Positions 55,864 to 64,000 of a stretch of 64,000 nucleotides of DNA are shown piece after piece. Position numbers and translations under genes: made by a program. Position 1 is the first letter of the stretch, and every line of letters starts with the position of its first letter. The stretch is taken from the NCBI GenBank assembly GCA_002862125.1, contig PHSP01000001.1, forward strand, positions 1,956,501-2,020,500, read 5' to 3'. Below the pieces are notes generated by a model. The model did no database searches and was not told the origin of the DNA. It was given only the letters and a program-made list of their open reading frames with translations. Source of the DNA: Methylobacter sp. KS41. GTDB lineage: Bacteria; Pseudomonadota; Gammaproteobacteria; Methylococcales; Methylomonadaceae.

Positions 55864-56626
55864 GCATCATCTGTTGACTTGTTGTTTTTTATAAAATTCA
55901 CTTGAAGAACGTGAAATATTTCACATCCGCAAAGCTTCTTTAAACAATTGGATCTGTTTTTGACCGAGTCTTGATTTTCATTTGCCCTAACTGATTTGTA
56001 TGGCAATACTTTATAGATCAAATTTCTGACAATGATTGCGGACATCGGTGTCTTTATTGGTTCAAACATGCCCCGATGTAAAAAGCTTCCAATTTTTTAC
56101 ACTGTCTGCTCTTTTGTCCAATTACGTTTGTATCGGATAACCACTTTAGATTTTTCTTTGGCAGGCTGGACAATTTTTTGGGGGATAACTTGAAGTTGCG
56201 CTTGAAAGTAAGCGCTGTAATTGCTAGATGGGGTCATGCGCCTCTTTTTGTTGAAAATTGGATAGTATTACGATAAGCAGGGTCAAAACCACCGGACATA
56301 GTCGGTTAGCTCTATTAAAGCTTGTTAATGCGGCCTACAATGAAACCCATCATAAGACCTTAACAAGGCTGGTAAATTTGAAAATTAGTAAATGAAGAAC
56401 AGAACGTGAGACTACAGAAGAAACGTCGAGTTGGTAAACAAAGTGAAATCAGATTTTTTTAACTATTTCGATTATAGGCCTATTACGAGGCTTGTCAAAC
56501 TTATGAACATTGGACAGCAATTCAGAGCGTTATAAAAATCCAGCAAAGTGAACCCCTGCCTTTTTATTCCGAATACACGCTCGTCTCACCTTGGCTAGAA
56601 TCAGCAGTGCTTAGCCAAAAGGAGCT
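55864..56626. other. Non-coding gap, no supported gene
   Basis: About 760 bp, AT-rich. Short minus-strand frames exist (70 codons at 55857-56069, 46 codons near 56092-56237), but neither has a ribosome binding site or a recognisable product. The second, with a basic C-terminal half, may be a fragment of a lost gene. No repeat or RNA gene was recognised. Confidence 0.4.
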
Positions 56627-57238
56627 CTATTTTTTTATCCATTGGAACCTATATGGCAATAAAGCATCTTCCGCTGCATATACAATTCCAATCCGTGTCC
56701 CGCTTTTTACTTCATCAACCGGAACTTTAATTCCTTCATCCTGAATCCATATTTTTCGTTCCCCGGATAAATCTTCACAAAGTTTCAGGCCCGAATGAAT
56801 AACCTTGATTCCTAATAATTTTGAGACATTTCCGGGACCGGTTCCGCTCCTGGGTTCTAATTTATTCTTTCCCGAACGCATTTTCATAATTTCAATCCCG
56901 TGCAGCGGTTCAATTCCACGAATTAATACTGCATGAGGATTATCCTCAACAGAGGTTACAATATTAAATAAGGAATGTATTCCGTAACAAAGATAAACGT
57001 AGGCGGTACCGCCAGTCCTGTACATTATTTCAGTTCGTGCCGTTCTGCGGTTATTATAAGCGTGTGAAGCTTTATCTGTAACACCAGCATAGGCTTCTGT
57101 TTCAGTGATTATTCCAGCAGTAATTTCATGGTTGAATGAAGTGTATAGAACTTTACCAAGCAAATCGCGTGCAACTTGAACTACGTCAGTTCTGATATAA
57201 AATTCGCTGGGTAAAGGATTAAAAGAAGTTTTTTGCAT
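56627..57238 (-). CDS. 3-methyladenine DNA glycosylase (AAG/Mpg type)
   Basis: This base-excision enzyme is 203 residues from the ATG at 57238 (MQKTSFNPLPSEFYIRTDVV); the frame extends to 57340, but the family usually starts near the chosen ATG. Motifs are VARDLLGKVLY, ITETEAYAGVTDKASHAYNN with the catalytic Glu, MYRTGGTAYVYLCYGIHSLF and SGTGPGNVSKLLGI. It removes alkylated purines. The gene is AT-rich compared with its right-hand neighbours and isolated, so acquisition by transfer is possible. Confidence 0.9.
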   Translation of the reverse strand: MQKTSFNPLPSEFYIRTDVVQVARDLLGKVLYTSFNHEITAGIITETEAYAGVTDKASHAYNNRRTARTEIMYRTGGTAYVYLCYGIHSLFNIVTSVEDNPHAVLIRGIEPLHGIEIMKMRSGKNKLEPRSGTGPGNVSKLLGIKVIHSGLKLCEDLSGERKIWIQDEGIKVPVDEVKSGTRIGIVYAAEDALLPYRFQWIKK

Positions 57239-57430
57239 CAAGGGACAATTGAAATTGTGTACAAAAATCTTTTCCCATTGTGGAATAAAACTAAAATATA
57301 TGCTCCTGGCGATATTTCTTATACATTCAGGTACTTGCAATTATTTGCCCTTGTTACTCATTGAGCGGCAGGTTTAAATGATGATGAGACTGCCGTTGAA
57401 CAGTACTTGATGACTAGCGGTTTTTGGCCG

Positions 57431-58113
57431 TTAGCCGAGGAAGATAGCGGTCGCTGCTGACTCAGTGCAAGCGCGACCAGGCACCAGTTGCACCTCATCA
57501 CCCACGGTGATTTCGCCACCTTCAATCACAAAACAGTTGAGCGCGAGCTTGCCGTCAAAGCGCCGGTAGATGCTGCGAGTGACCTCCTTGTCTTGGATCA
57601 GCGTATCGGGATCGTATGAGGTCATGATGCAGCGCAAGCGTAAATCCTGGACACCGTGAGCACCTCGCCTATGCGCAGACAACCGTCTGGCCACTCGCGC
57701 TCGGCCAATCCCTCGACACCGCCGATCACTATATTGGGCCGCAAGCGGCGATGGTCGTGACCGAAGGCGGCAATAGCTCCGTCGGTGGCCACCAGCAACG
57801 GCAGCACATCGAAGCGCTCAATGCCATCGTAGCGCACCAGCTTTGCCCCGGGCCCGACAATGTTAACGACCTCGGCGGCAACCTCAGGACTGTTCCACGG
57901 TTGATAATCTACCAGAGGTTCGCTATCTGGTCCGAGCGTACCCTTATGGCCCAGAAAACGCGGATGGGAGCGTGAGGTGATCACCTGCTCATAGGCATCT
58001 TCGACATGTACGACTCGGTCGCCTTCGATGCCGAGCGGCCCAATACGCACTCGTTGCAGCTTCTCACCGGCCATGGTTTTGACTGGATATCTCCAGATTT
58101 CTGTGACCTTCAT
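57431..58113 (-). pseudogene. MOSC-domain protein gene with a frameshift
   Basis: The first frame (ATG 58113) reads KVTEIWRYPVKTMAGEKLQR, then GPLGIEGDRVVHVED and PNIVIGGVEGLAEREWPDGC with LRIGEVL. The second frame, from about 57660, continues QDLRLRCIMTSYDPDTLIQD, then FDGKLALNCFVIEGGEITVG and DEVQLVP. Together they make a normal-length MOSC protein (about 227 aa) of the YcbX/MOCO sulfurase C-terminal type, which bind molybdenum cofactor. A one-base change near 57640-57665 breaks it; sequencing error is possible. Confidence 0.78.
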
Positions 58114-58270
58114 TGCCGCTCCAGTTACTGATTGACCTACGGGCCTTATAACAGGCTATTCCCTAACAATGAATATTTTATACTCGTTTCAATCTCAATC
58201 GACAAGAACACCTTTCAAAATTACATTTTTTTTCTTAAAAGCTCTTTTACATTATCGCTTCTGGGGACTA

Positions 58271-58914
58271 GTGTGTCATGAAGCAAGGCGAAAGCCTTTC
58301 ATGCTGTATTAAAGATGAGAGTCGGCCTCTCAGTTTCGGCGACCAGAAGTCGGAACTAAACCATCTAATGCGGCTTTTGTTAATAGCAATGGTCGTGAGC
58401 GATTAGGGAAAAGGCAGTCCAAGAACTGTCAGGTGTGTATTGAGGAGATGAACGTAAGTGAACCCCTGAAGAGGTGTCGAAAGGAAGATTGATACTGTCA
58501 AAACCAAACTACTAGTCCGAGTTTGGGATAAGCTTTGATGTGAACTGGCATAACAGGTAAAGCGGCAGTCGGCATAGAGGGAACATGAACTCAATACAGA
58601 CTTTAATATGGAACATGAGAACCTGTCGTTCTGATGTTAAGGGAGAAGTTCAAGTGGAAGCCCCACGAGGCGAGAGTACCAAAGCAGAGCACAGGGGGCG
58701 GATCAGCTCGTAGTAGTGATGAAGTTTCTGTAATGGAAATGGAGCGAAGGGGCTGACATGTCCAAAATAGAACTTCGGTCAACCAGAAATGGGAGGAACT
58801 AAAGATTTACGCAAACTTGGTAATTTGCAAGGGACATGAAGAGCCGTATGAGGCGAGAGTCTCACGTACGGTTCTGTGAGCGCCTGAGGGGGAAGTTCCC
58901 TCGGGCGACTCGAC
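58271..58914 (+). ncRNA. ORF-less group II intron
   Basis: Domain V is plain at 58841-58874: gagccgtatgaggcgaga followed by gtctcacgtacggttc, a 34-nt hairpin with the conserved ag-c catalytic pattern. A domain VI-like stem follows (cctgaggg...ccctcggg) with the probable 3' end at ctcgac (58909-58914). The 5' end is likely gtgtgtcatg at 58271, matching the GUGYG start, and opens a domain I stem (catgaa...ttcatg enclosing aaggcgaaagcctt). Total about 644 nt. There is no reverse transcriptase frame; only MSKIELRSTRNGRN, then a stop, remains where such an ORF would begin. It would need an enzyme supplied in trans to move. Confidence 0.85.
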
Positions 58915-59189
58915 CAGTACTCGCCTACTGTCTCGCAGCGGTGTAAAGTAATTCGAGAACACGCAGTCCATGATAAGAAGTCCATGAGTTGAGCAAAAAA
59001 GGCCTTGCCAGGGTTCTATTATCTTCCAAGCAAAAGCCTAAAGATTGCACTCAATTTTCGTTGCAATAGACACCACCTATTAATGCTCTGGAGACTCAGA
59101 AAATGATGACTTACAGCAATTTTTTCTGCATCTTAAGCAGACACTAGTGGTATAAATCACTTTATTTTACAAGTTAGGATGACAATGCT

Positions 59190-60470
59190 ATGGAGCAATC
59201 CGAACGTTTTGATGCAGCGGTAATCGGGGGTGGTCCGGCTGGCACCAGCGCCGCAATTATACTGGCCAAGGCCGGTAAGCGGGTGGTGTTATTCGAACGC
59301 TCGCCTTTCCCGCGCTTTCATATCGGCGAATCTTTATTGCCAGCCGGCTGGGAAATCTGGCGACGCCTCGGTGTAACCGCAAAGATCGAGGCTGAAGGCT
59401 TCACGGTCAAGCAGGGCATCAATTTCGGCATGTTCAATCAAAAGCCCGATGTGGTTTTGTTGACCGCCGAGTATCCCGATTATTTCGAACGACCCTATAC
59501 CTATCATGTCGAACGCGCCCGCTTCGACGAAATACTGCTCGAACACGCGGAGGAATGTGGTGTCGAAGTTCACCGCGAATGGTCGGTCGCCGACGTGCTG
59601 TTCGACGGCGAACAGGCCGTCGGCGTCAGCGCTGGACCGAACGGCGCAGCGGCTACTCCATTCCATGCCTCGGTAGTGATTGACGCGTCCGGACGCGAAT
59701 CGCTGATCGCCCGCAAACTCGGTTGGCGGCGGTCTCTCCCGGAACTCAATAAGATCAGCCACTTCGCGCATTTCAAAGGCGCTTTTCGCCGCAATCCCCA
59801 TGACATCGTCACCTGCGGCGAAGTCATCGACGGCTCGGTGACCACCGAAATTCACACCATCGACGGCGGCTGGGTCTGGTATATCCCGCTAAAAAATGAT
59901 ATTACCAGTGTTGGTGTTGTCTTGGATTCGCGCTATGCCAGACGTTTGAGCGAGTCCCCGCAGGCTTGCTTTGACGCCGCGATAGGTAACTGCATTTGCG
60001 TAAGCGACTGGTTGCGCGAAGCCGAGCAGACTATGGACATCAAGACCATTTCTACCATCGGCTATTTGAACGAGTGTTTCCACGGCGATGGGTTCGTGTT
60101 GGTCGGCGACGCTTCGATGTTCGTGGATCCGGTATTTTCCGCTGGAGTCACTCTGGCGATGCGCGGTGGCGTATACGCCGCGGATGCGATCCTCGATGGC
60201 TTCGCCAATGGCGGCGATTTAAGCGCTGCACGGCTGCGGCAATATGAAGAACGCATCCGCAAACCGATGGAGTGCATTTTCAAAATGATCTACAACTGGT
60301 ATCGCATTTTAGAACGAAAGGATGCTAACAACATCATCCTCCGCTCCCGACAAATTCCGATGCTCCGCGAACGATTCATTGTTCTGCTATCGGGTGGCTA
60401 CGACAAAGTGAGCATGGAGCAAATACTCGCTGCGGCGGACGAGCCGACGTCAACGTATTTGATGAGCTAA
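59190..60470 (+). CDS. Flavin-dependent halogenase-like FAD oxidoreductase
   Basis: The 426-residue FAD protein has the N-terminal dinucleotide motif AAVIGGGPAGTSAAIILAKA, FPRFHIGESLLPAGWEIWRR, and GGWVWYIPL, which fits the WxWxIP motif of flavin-dependent halogenases, then FVLVGDASMFVDPVFSAGVT. These place it in the tryptophan-halogenase-like superfamily, which also holds hydroxylases and reductases. Whether it halogenates is unproven. No partner flavin reductase, carrier protein or biosynthetic cluster is adjacent. GC content is visibly higher than its surroundings, which suggests transfer. Confidence 0.82.
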   Translation: MEQSERFDAAVIGGGPAGTSAAIILAKAGKRVVLFERSPFPRFHIGESLLPAGWEIWRRLGVTAKIEAEGFTVKQGINFGMFNQKPDVVLLTAEYPDYFERPYTYHVERARFDEILLEHAEECGVEVHREWSVADVLFDGEQAVGVSAGPNGAAATPFHASVVIDASGRESLIARKLGWRRSLPELNKISHFAHFKGAFRRNPHDIVTCGEVIDGSVTTEIHTIDGGWVWYIPLKNDITSVGVVLDSRYARRLSESPQACFDAAIGNCICVSDWLREAEQTMDIKTISTIGYLNECFHGDGFVLVGDASMFVDPVFSAGVTLAMRGGVYAADAILDGFANGGDLSAARLRQYEERIRKPMECIFKMIYNWYRILERKDANNIILRSRQIPMLRERFIVLLSGGYDKVSMEQILAAADEPTSTYLMS

Positions 60471-60665
60471 TGTTGCAGGTTATGAATCGAGTAATTTTTG
60501 TTTGTTTGGCTAATAATCAATTCGACACATAAATGCGGCGGTTCTGCTGCAAAGTTTGTCAGTTTGTTAAGTATCCTGAAGCTACTACTTATTTAAGGTT
60601 TTGAATTTTATCCCATCTATAAAAACCAGGGATGATTTGTGTGCAATGTTCACTTGTTCTGCGAC

Positions 60666-60783
60666 TGGCGGTATCTGAATGACCGCTTTAAAGATTGAAC
60701 AGCCCTTCACTTGAATTTCACGACGGTCTCTTCCTGGCCGCTGGCTGTCAATCAATGGCGGTTGCTGAATAGCTACTTTAAAG
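60666..60783 (+). repeat. Pair of imperfect 28-bp direct repeats
   Basis: tggcggtatctgaatgaccg with ctttaaag (60666-60693) and tggcggttgctgaatagcta with ctttaaag (60756-60783) share about 22 of 28 bases, 90 bp apart. They lie between the halogenase-like gene and the end of rsgA, a 322-bp gap with no gene. The spacing suggests a longer duplicated unit whose middle has diverged. Confidence 0.5.
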
Positions 60784-60792
60784 TTGTAAAAG

Positions 60793-61680
60793 TTAAACAT
60801 AAGCAGTCGGCATTTTTTCCCGAAGTTTTAAAAACCGCTGGTACCGGGTCGATGAAATTTCTGCATTTTCGACAGCCTTGCGCACGGCGCAGCCTTTGTC
60901 ATGAAGATGCCGGCAGTCATTAAACCGGCAGTTATCGATCAGTGGTTGAAACTCCCTGTAGCCGTAAGCCAATTGTTGTTCCGAAAGTCCTGCCAGCCCG
61001 AAAATGGCGACGCCTGGGCTATCGATTAAATCCCCGCCTTCATTCAAATGATATAATGTTGCAGCGGTCGTGGTATGCCGTCCGTGTTTAGTGGTTGCCG
61101 AAATGGTGTTGGTTTTCAGCTCTTTATCGGGAATGATGGCGTTGGTCAGCGAGGACTTGCCAACACCCGATTGTCCGGCCAGCATACTGACCTGATCCTT
61201 TAATGCGAGTTTTAAATCATCCAGGCCCGATGCCGCCTTCGCGCTAACCCGGTAAAGCGGATAGTCCAGGTTTTGATAATCCAGCAGTTCGTTTTTTATA
61301 ATGTCCGATTGAGCCAGATCAGTTTTATTAAGCACCAAAGCCGCGTCTATGTTGTGGTTTTCACAGACGGCCAGATATTGGTCCACCAATAAAAAATCAC
61401 AATAAGGTTCAATGGCAAAAACGACAAAAACGGTATCGATGTTGGCGGCAACGGGCCGGGTTTTGCCATTTCTGGAAGGCCTCGCCAGTAAAGACCGTCT
61501 GGGCAGAATTTCTTCGATGCGGCCCTGGTCCGCTGAGGATTGCGACCATAATACCTTATCGCCAACGGCGACGGTTTCCAGCCGCCGCAGTGTTTGGCAT
61601 AGAATAATTTTATGTTCATGTTCAACGGCAATTCCCTGACCTAAATGGGCAATAACCAATCCTTCCAGCAGCTCAGCCAT
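60793..61680 (-). CDS. rsgA: Small ribosomal subunit biogenesis GTPase RsgA
   Basis: The 295-residue circularly permuted GTPase has an N-terminal OB-fold, the NKTDLAQ (G4) motif before the P-loop GQSGVGKSSLTNAI (G1), DSPGVAIFGL (G3), and a C-terminal zinc site (CRFNDCRHLHDKGCAVRKAV). It checks late 30S maturation. Its ATG overlaps the upstream M48 protease stop by one base, so the two are coupled. Confidence 0.96.
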   Translation of the reverse strand: MAELLEGLVIAHLGQGIAVEHEHKIILCQTLRRLETVAVGDKVLWSQSSADQGRIEEILPRRSLLARPSRNGKTRPVAANIDTVFVVFAIEPYCDFLLVDQYLAVCENHNIDAALVLNKTDLAQSDIIKNELLDYQNLDYPLYRVSAKAASGLDDLKLALKDQVSMLAGQSGVGKSSLTNAIIPDKELKTNTISATTKHGRHTTTAATLYHLNEGGDLIDSPGVAIFGLAGLSEQQLAYGYREFQPLIDNCRFNDCRHLHDKGCAVRKAVENAEISSTRYQRFLKLREKMPTAYV

Positions 61681-62927
61681 TATGCTTTGGCTTCTAAATG
61701 CGCAATACGAATAGCTGCGGGCGGATGACTGTAGTGGAAGGCGGAATACAGCGGATCAGGAGTTAGGGTGCTGGCATTTTCTTCATATAGCTTAACCAGT
61801 CCGCTGATCATTTTTGTGGCCTTGGCATTGTTCGCAGCAAAGTCATCGGCTTCAAATTCAAATTTACGTTGAAAATAGGCGCTGACGGGCTGCATGAAAA
61901 AAGTAAAAGTTGATGACACAAGAAGGAATAATAATAATGCGGCGGCATGAGATTTTTGTTCTATAGCTACGCCTAACCCAGTGTAGAACCAGTCCTGATC
62001 AATTAGCCAGCCTAAAATCGCAAGGCTGATCAAGCTCATAATGGAGGTGGCAATCAGCATCTTGATGACGTGTTTGCATTTAAAATGCCCCAACTCATGC
62101 GCCAGTACCGCTTCCAGTTCTTCATCGTCGAGCGAGTTAACCAGATTGTCGAAAAATACGATACGCTTGTTATTGCCCAGACCAGTAAAATAGGCATTGC
62201 CGTGGCCTGAACGCTTGGAGCCATCCATGATGAATATGCCCTGGCTGTTAAAGCCGCAACGCTCAAGCAATCCCTGAATGCGGTTTTTCAATGGACCTTC
62301 TTCCATCGGCGTAAATTTATTGAACAAGGGCGCAATAAGCGTGGGGAAAAGCCAGCTCATCAGTAATGAGAAGCCCATGATTATGCCCCAGGCCCACAAC
62401 CACCATAACGAACCAATGTTGTCCATCACCCACAGGATTAATGCCAGTACAGGCAAACCAATTGCAGCGCTCAGGCCCAGGTTCAGAAACTGATCCTTGA
62501 TAAACTGGTTGACGGAAATTTTATTAAAGCCAAACTTTTCTTCAATCACAAAAGTTTGATATACGCTGGCAGGTAGCTCGACCAGCGCCATAATCAGAAA
62601 AATAGTAGCGGTCGCCGCTACGCCGGCAATTAAGGGCGTCGAGAAAAAAGCGGTCCAATATTCAAAAGCCGTATTGACGCCGCCACCCAGCGTTAGAAGC
62701 AACAAAATTATTATCCCGATGATGCCGTCAATATTGCTCAGCTTGGTTTTTGCAAGCGTGTAATCAGCGGCTTTTTGGTGCGCTGCCAATAGAACCTTGT
62801 TTTTGAAAGCGTCAGGTACGGCGGAGCGGTGGTTTGCGACATAGTCAGCTTGCCGTTTAGCCAGCCAGAACTGAATCGAAGAAGAGACAACCAGCGCGAT
62901 TAAAAAGATAATAGTAAATATATTCAT
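61680..62927 (-). CDS. M48 family membrane metalloprotease (Ste24-like)
   Basis: The 415-residue multi-pass protein has an N-terminal M48_N region with several membrane segments, the zinc-binding site EAVLAHELGHFKCKH and the downstream Glu ligand in FEFEADDFAA. It resembles CAAX prenyl protease 1 (Ste24) more than HtpX in length and N-terminal region. In bacteria such proteins act in membrane protein quality control. The neighbours rsgA (downstream, overlapping) and orn (divergent) form a conserved group. Confidence 0.9.
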   Translation of the reverse strand: MNIFTIIFLIALVVSSSIQFWLAKRQADYVANHRSAVPDAFKNKVLLAAHQKAADYTLAKTKLSNIDGIIGIIILLLLTLGGGVNTAFEYWTAFFSTPLIAGVAATATIFLIMALVELPASVYQTFVIEEKFGFNKISVNQFIKDQFLNLGLSAAIGLPVLALILWVMDNIGSLWWLWAWGIIMGFSLLMSWLFPTLIAPLFNKFTPMEEGPLKNRIQGLLERCGFNSQGIFIMDGSKRSGHGNAYFTGLGNNKRIVFFDNLVNSLDDEELEAVLAHELGHFKCKHVIKMLIATSIMSLISLAILGWLIDQDWFYTGLGVAIEQKSHAAALLLFLLVSSTFTFFMQPVSAYFQRKFEFEADDFAANNAKATKMISGLVKLYEENASTLTPDPLYSAFHYSHPPAAIRIAHLEAKA

Positions 62928-63014
62928 AGCTTAGGTACAATAAATTTATGAGTTAGACGTACAGATAAGCCAATGCTACACTAACCGTCACCTTCAACAC
63001 AATGGAATCAACAA

Positions 63015-63560
63015 ATGGCACAGGATTCTCAGCACCTTATCTGGATAGATCTTGAAATGACGGGGCTCAATCCAGACAGTGATTTAATAATTGAAATTGC
63101 TACGGTAGTAACCGATAAGGATTTAAATATACTTGCTGAAGGGCCGGTACTGGCGGTGCATCAGTCTGATCGTGCGCTGGCGGCAATGGATGACTGGAAC
63201 CAGAAACATCATGGCGGGTCCGGTTTAATCGATCGCGTTAAGGCTTCTGCTATTGATGAAGCTGAAGCCGAGCGGCTAACGATTGAGTTTCTAAAGCTTT
63301 GGGTGCCCGAAAATACCTCGCCTATTTGCGGCAACAGTATTGGCCAGGACAGGCGTTTTTTATATCGTTATATGCCCAAACTGGAAGCTTATTTTCATTA
63401 TCGCAATATTGATGTTTCGACCCTTAAGGAACTGGCGGCAAGATGGGCGCCAGAGATCAAAAATGGCTTTAATAAGGAATCAACGCATCAGGCCCTGGAC
63501 GATATTATGGAATCGATTGACGAACTGCGCTATTACCGGGAACACTTTATCAGGTTCTAG
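63015..63560 (+). CDS. orn: Oligoribonuclease
   Basis: The 181-residue DEDDh 3'-5' exoribonuclease has [37 protein letters not shown] and the C-terminal [18 protein letters not shown], giving the Asp-Glu-Asp-Asp and His residues. It degrades 2-5 nt RNAs and pGpG. It starts 87 bp from the divergent M48 gene. Confidence 0.97.
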   Translation: MAQDSQHLIWIDLEMTGLNPDSDLIIEIATVVTDKDLNILAEGPVLAVHQSDRALAAMDDWNQKHHGGSGLIDRVKASAIDEAEAERLTIEFLKLWVPENTSPICGNSIGQDRRFLYRYMPKLEAYFHYRNIDVSTLKELAARWAPEIKNGFNKESTHQALDDIMESIDELRYYREHFIRF

Positions 63561-63562
63561 CC

Positions 63563-64000
63563 ATGAATCAATTGATAGCGGTTGCATTAGGGGGATCATG
63601 TGGCGCGGTAGTGCGGTTTTTAATGTCCACAGGGCTTTATCAGTGGCTTGGCCGGGGCTTTCCTTACGGTACCCTGGTCGTCAATGTGGTTGGTTCTTTT
63701 TTAATCGGTTTACTCACCGAAGCATTGATTCTGCAACGAATCGCCATTGCCCTGGAATATAGGGCCGCAATCCTTGTTGGCTTTATTGGCGCGTTCACCA
63801 CCTTCTCCACTTTTTCGCTGGAAACCATCTATCTGATAGAGCAGGGCAATTTGACCAAGGCTGCTTTAAATATAACGCTCAGCGTGGCGGGCTGTCTGTT
63901 TGCAGTGTGGATTGGCTTGCTGTGCGGCAGATCTTTATTTTTCTATTCGGGTGGAATTATACATTGGAGCGGCGGTGTCATTCCCTACGCGCTGATGATT
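63563..64000 (+). CDS. crcB: Fluoride channel CrcB (3' end outside window)
   Basis: The frame from the ATG two bases after the orn stop runs to the window edge (146 codons, no stop). It reads LIAVALGGSCGAVVRFLMS, then FPYGTLVVNVVGSFLIGLLT and LVGFIGAFTTFSTFSLETIY, the CrcB/Fluc pattern with four membrane segments. CrcB proteins usually end near residue 125-130; here SLFFYSGGIIHWSGGVIPYA continues past that length. It exports fluoride as a dual-topology dimer. No fluoride riboswitch can fit in the 2-bp gap. Confidence 0.9.
   Translation, partial: MNQLIAVALGGSCGAVVRFLMSTGLYQWLGRGFPYGTLVVNVVGSFLIGLLTEALILQRIAIALEYRAAILVGFIGAFTTFSTFSLETIYLIEQGNLTKAALNITLSVAGCLFAVWIGLLCGRSLFFYSGGIIHWSGGVIPYALMI

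Noticed and set aside
55857-56069. 70-codon minus-strand frame
   Set aside because: It overlaps the palindrome, lacks a ribosome binding site and matches no family that I know.
59334-59855. 173-codon minus-strand frame opposite the halogenase-like gene
   Set aside because: It is a shadow in a GC-rich coding region; the plus-strand gene has all conserved motifs.

Overview
The window reads as a chromosomal segment of a gammaproteobacterium. The gene order gshB-tonB-yqgE-ruvX-pyrR-pyrB-pyrC', the rpmB-rpmG pair, rsgA next to orn, and a GacA/UvrY regulator are typical of that class. The mid-range GC and the style of the mobile elements would fit a methanotroph-type lineage (Methylococcales), but no marker gene here proves this, so the genus-level guess is inference only.

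Region 1 (1-20.6 kb) is a defence island. A WYL-domain regulator (5' end outside the window) precedes a complete type I-E CRISPR-Cas effector operon, cas3-cas8e-cse2-cas7e-cas5e-cas6e. The adaptation genes cas1-cas2 lie about 5 kb further on, directly before a very long array of 92 repeats (91 spacers). The cas6e-cas1 gap has been invaded by an IS1634-type element, the relic of a second cas6e, a decapitated Phd-type antitoxin, a MntA-HepT (nucleotidyltransferase-HEPN) pair and a ribbon-helix-helix/PIN pair. A solitary CRISPR-repeat-like sequence on the opposite strand overlaps the cas3 stop codon. Two pairs of related spacers record repeated sampling of the same targets, and one pair exposes an AAG motif where a type I-E PAM should be.

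Region 2 (20.9-30.3 kb) is housekeeping: a lipoprotein, gacA, queF, psd, then a minus-strand cluster for pyrimidine synthesis and its control (pyrR, pyrB and a catalytically degenerate pyrC'), ruvX, yqgE, a TonB-like protein and gshB, followed by rpmB-rpmG with a strong hairpin.

Region 3 (30.3-48.9 kb) is a surface-polysaccharide locus amid insertion sequences. An ISAs1-type element with a 10-bp target duplication precedes a Wzm/Wzt-type ABC exporter (split by a DUF4160/DUF2442 pair), a methyltransferase, two tandem paralogous glycosyltransferases, a GT4 and a GT9 enzyme, decayed gmhA-like and GT4 genes, and an asparagine synthetase-like enzyme. An IS3 remnant, a Rieske ferredoxin, the second IS1634 copy and a broken IS701-like transposase follow. 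The two IS1634 copies are nearly identical, in direct orientation, and bracket about 33 kb.

Region 4 (49-64 kb) is mixed. It holds a CMD-family protein, a small exported protein, a MarR regulator with an operator-like inverted repeat, an IS21-type element whose istA/istB overlap two small accessory genes, a DJ-1/PfpI protein, a 3-methyladenine glycosylase, a frameshifted MOSC gene, an ORF-less group II intron and a flavin-dependent halogenase-like oxidoreductase. The window closes with rsgA, an M48 protease, orn and a crcB gene that runs off the edge. No tRNA or rRNA gene was recognised.
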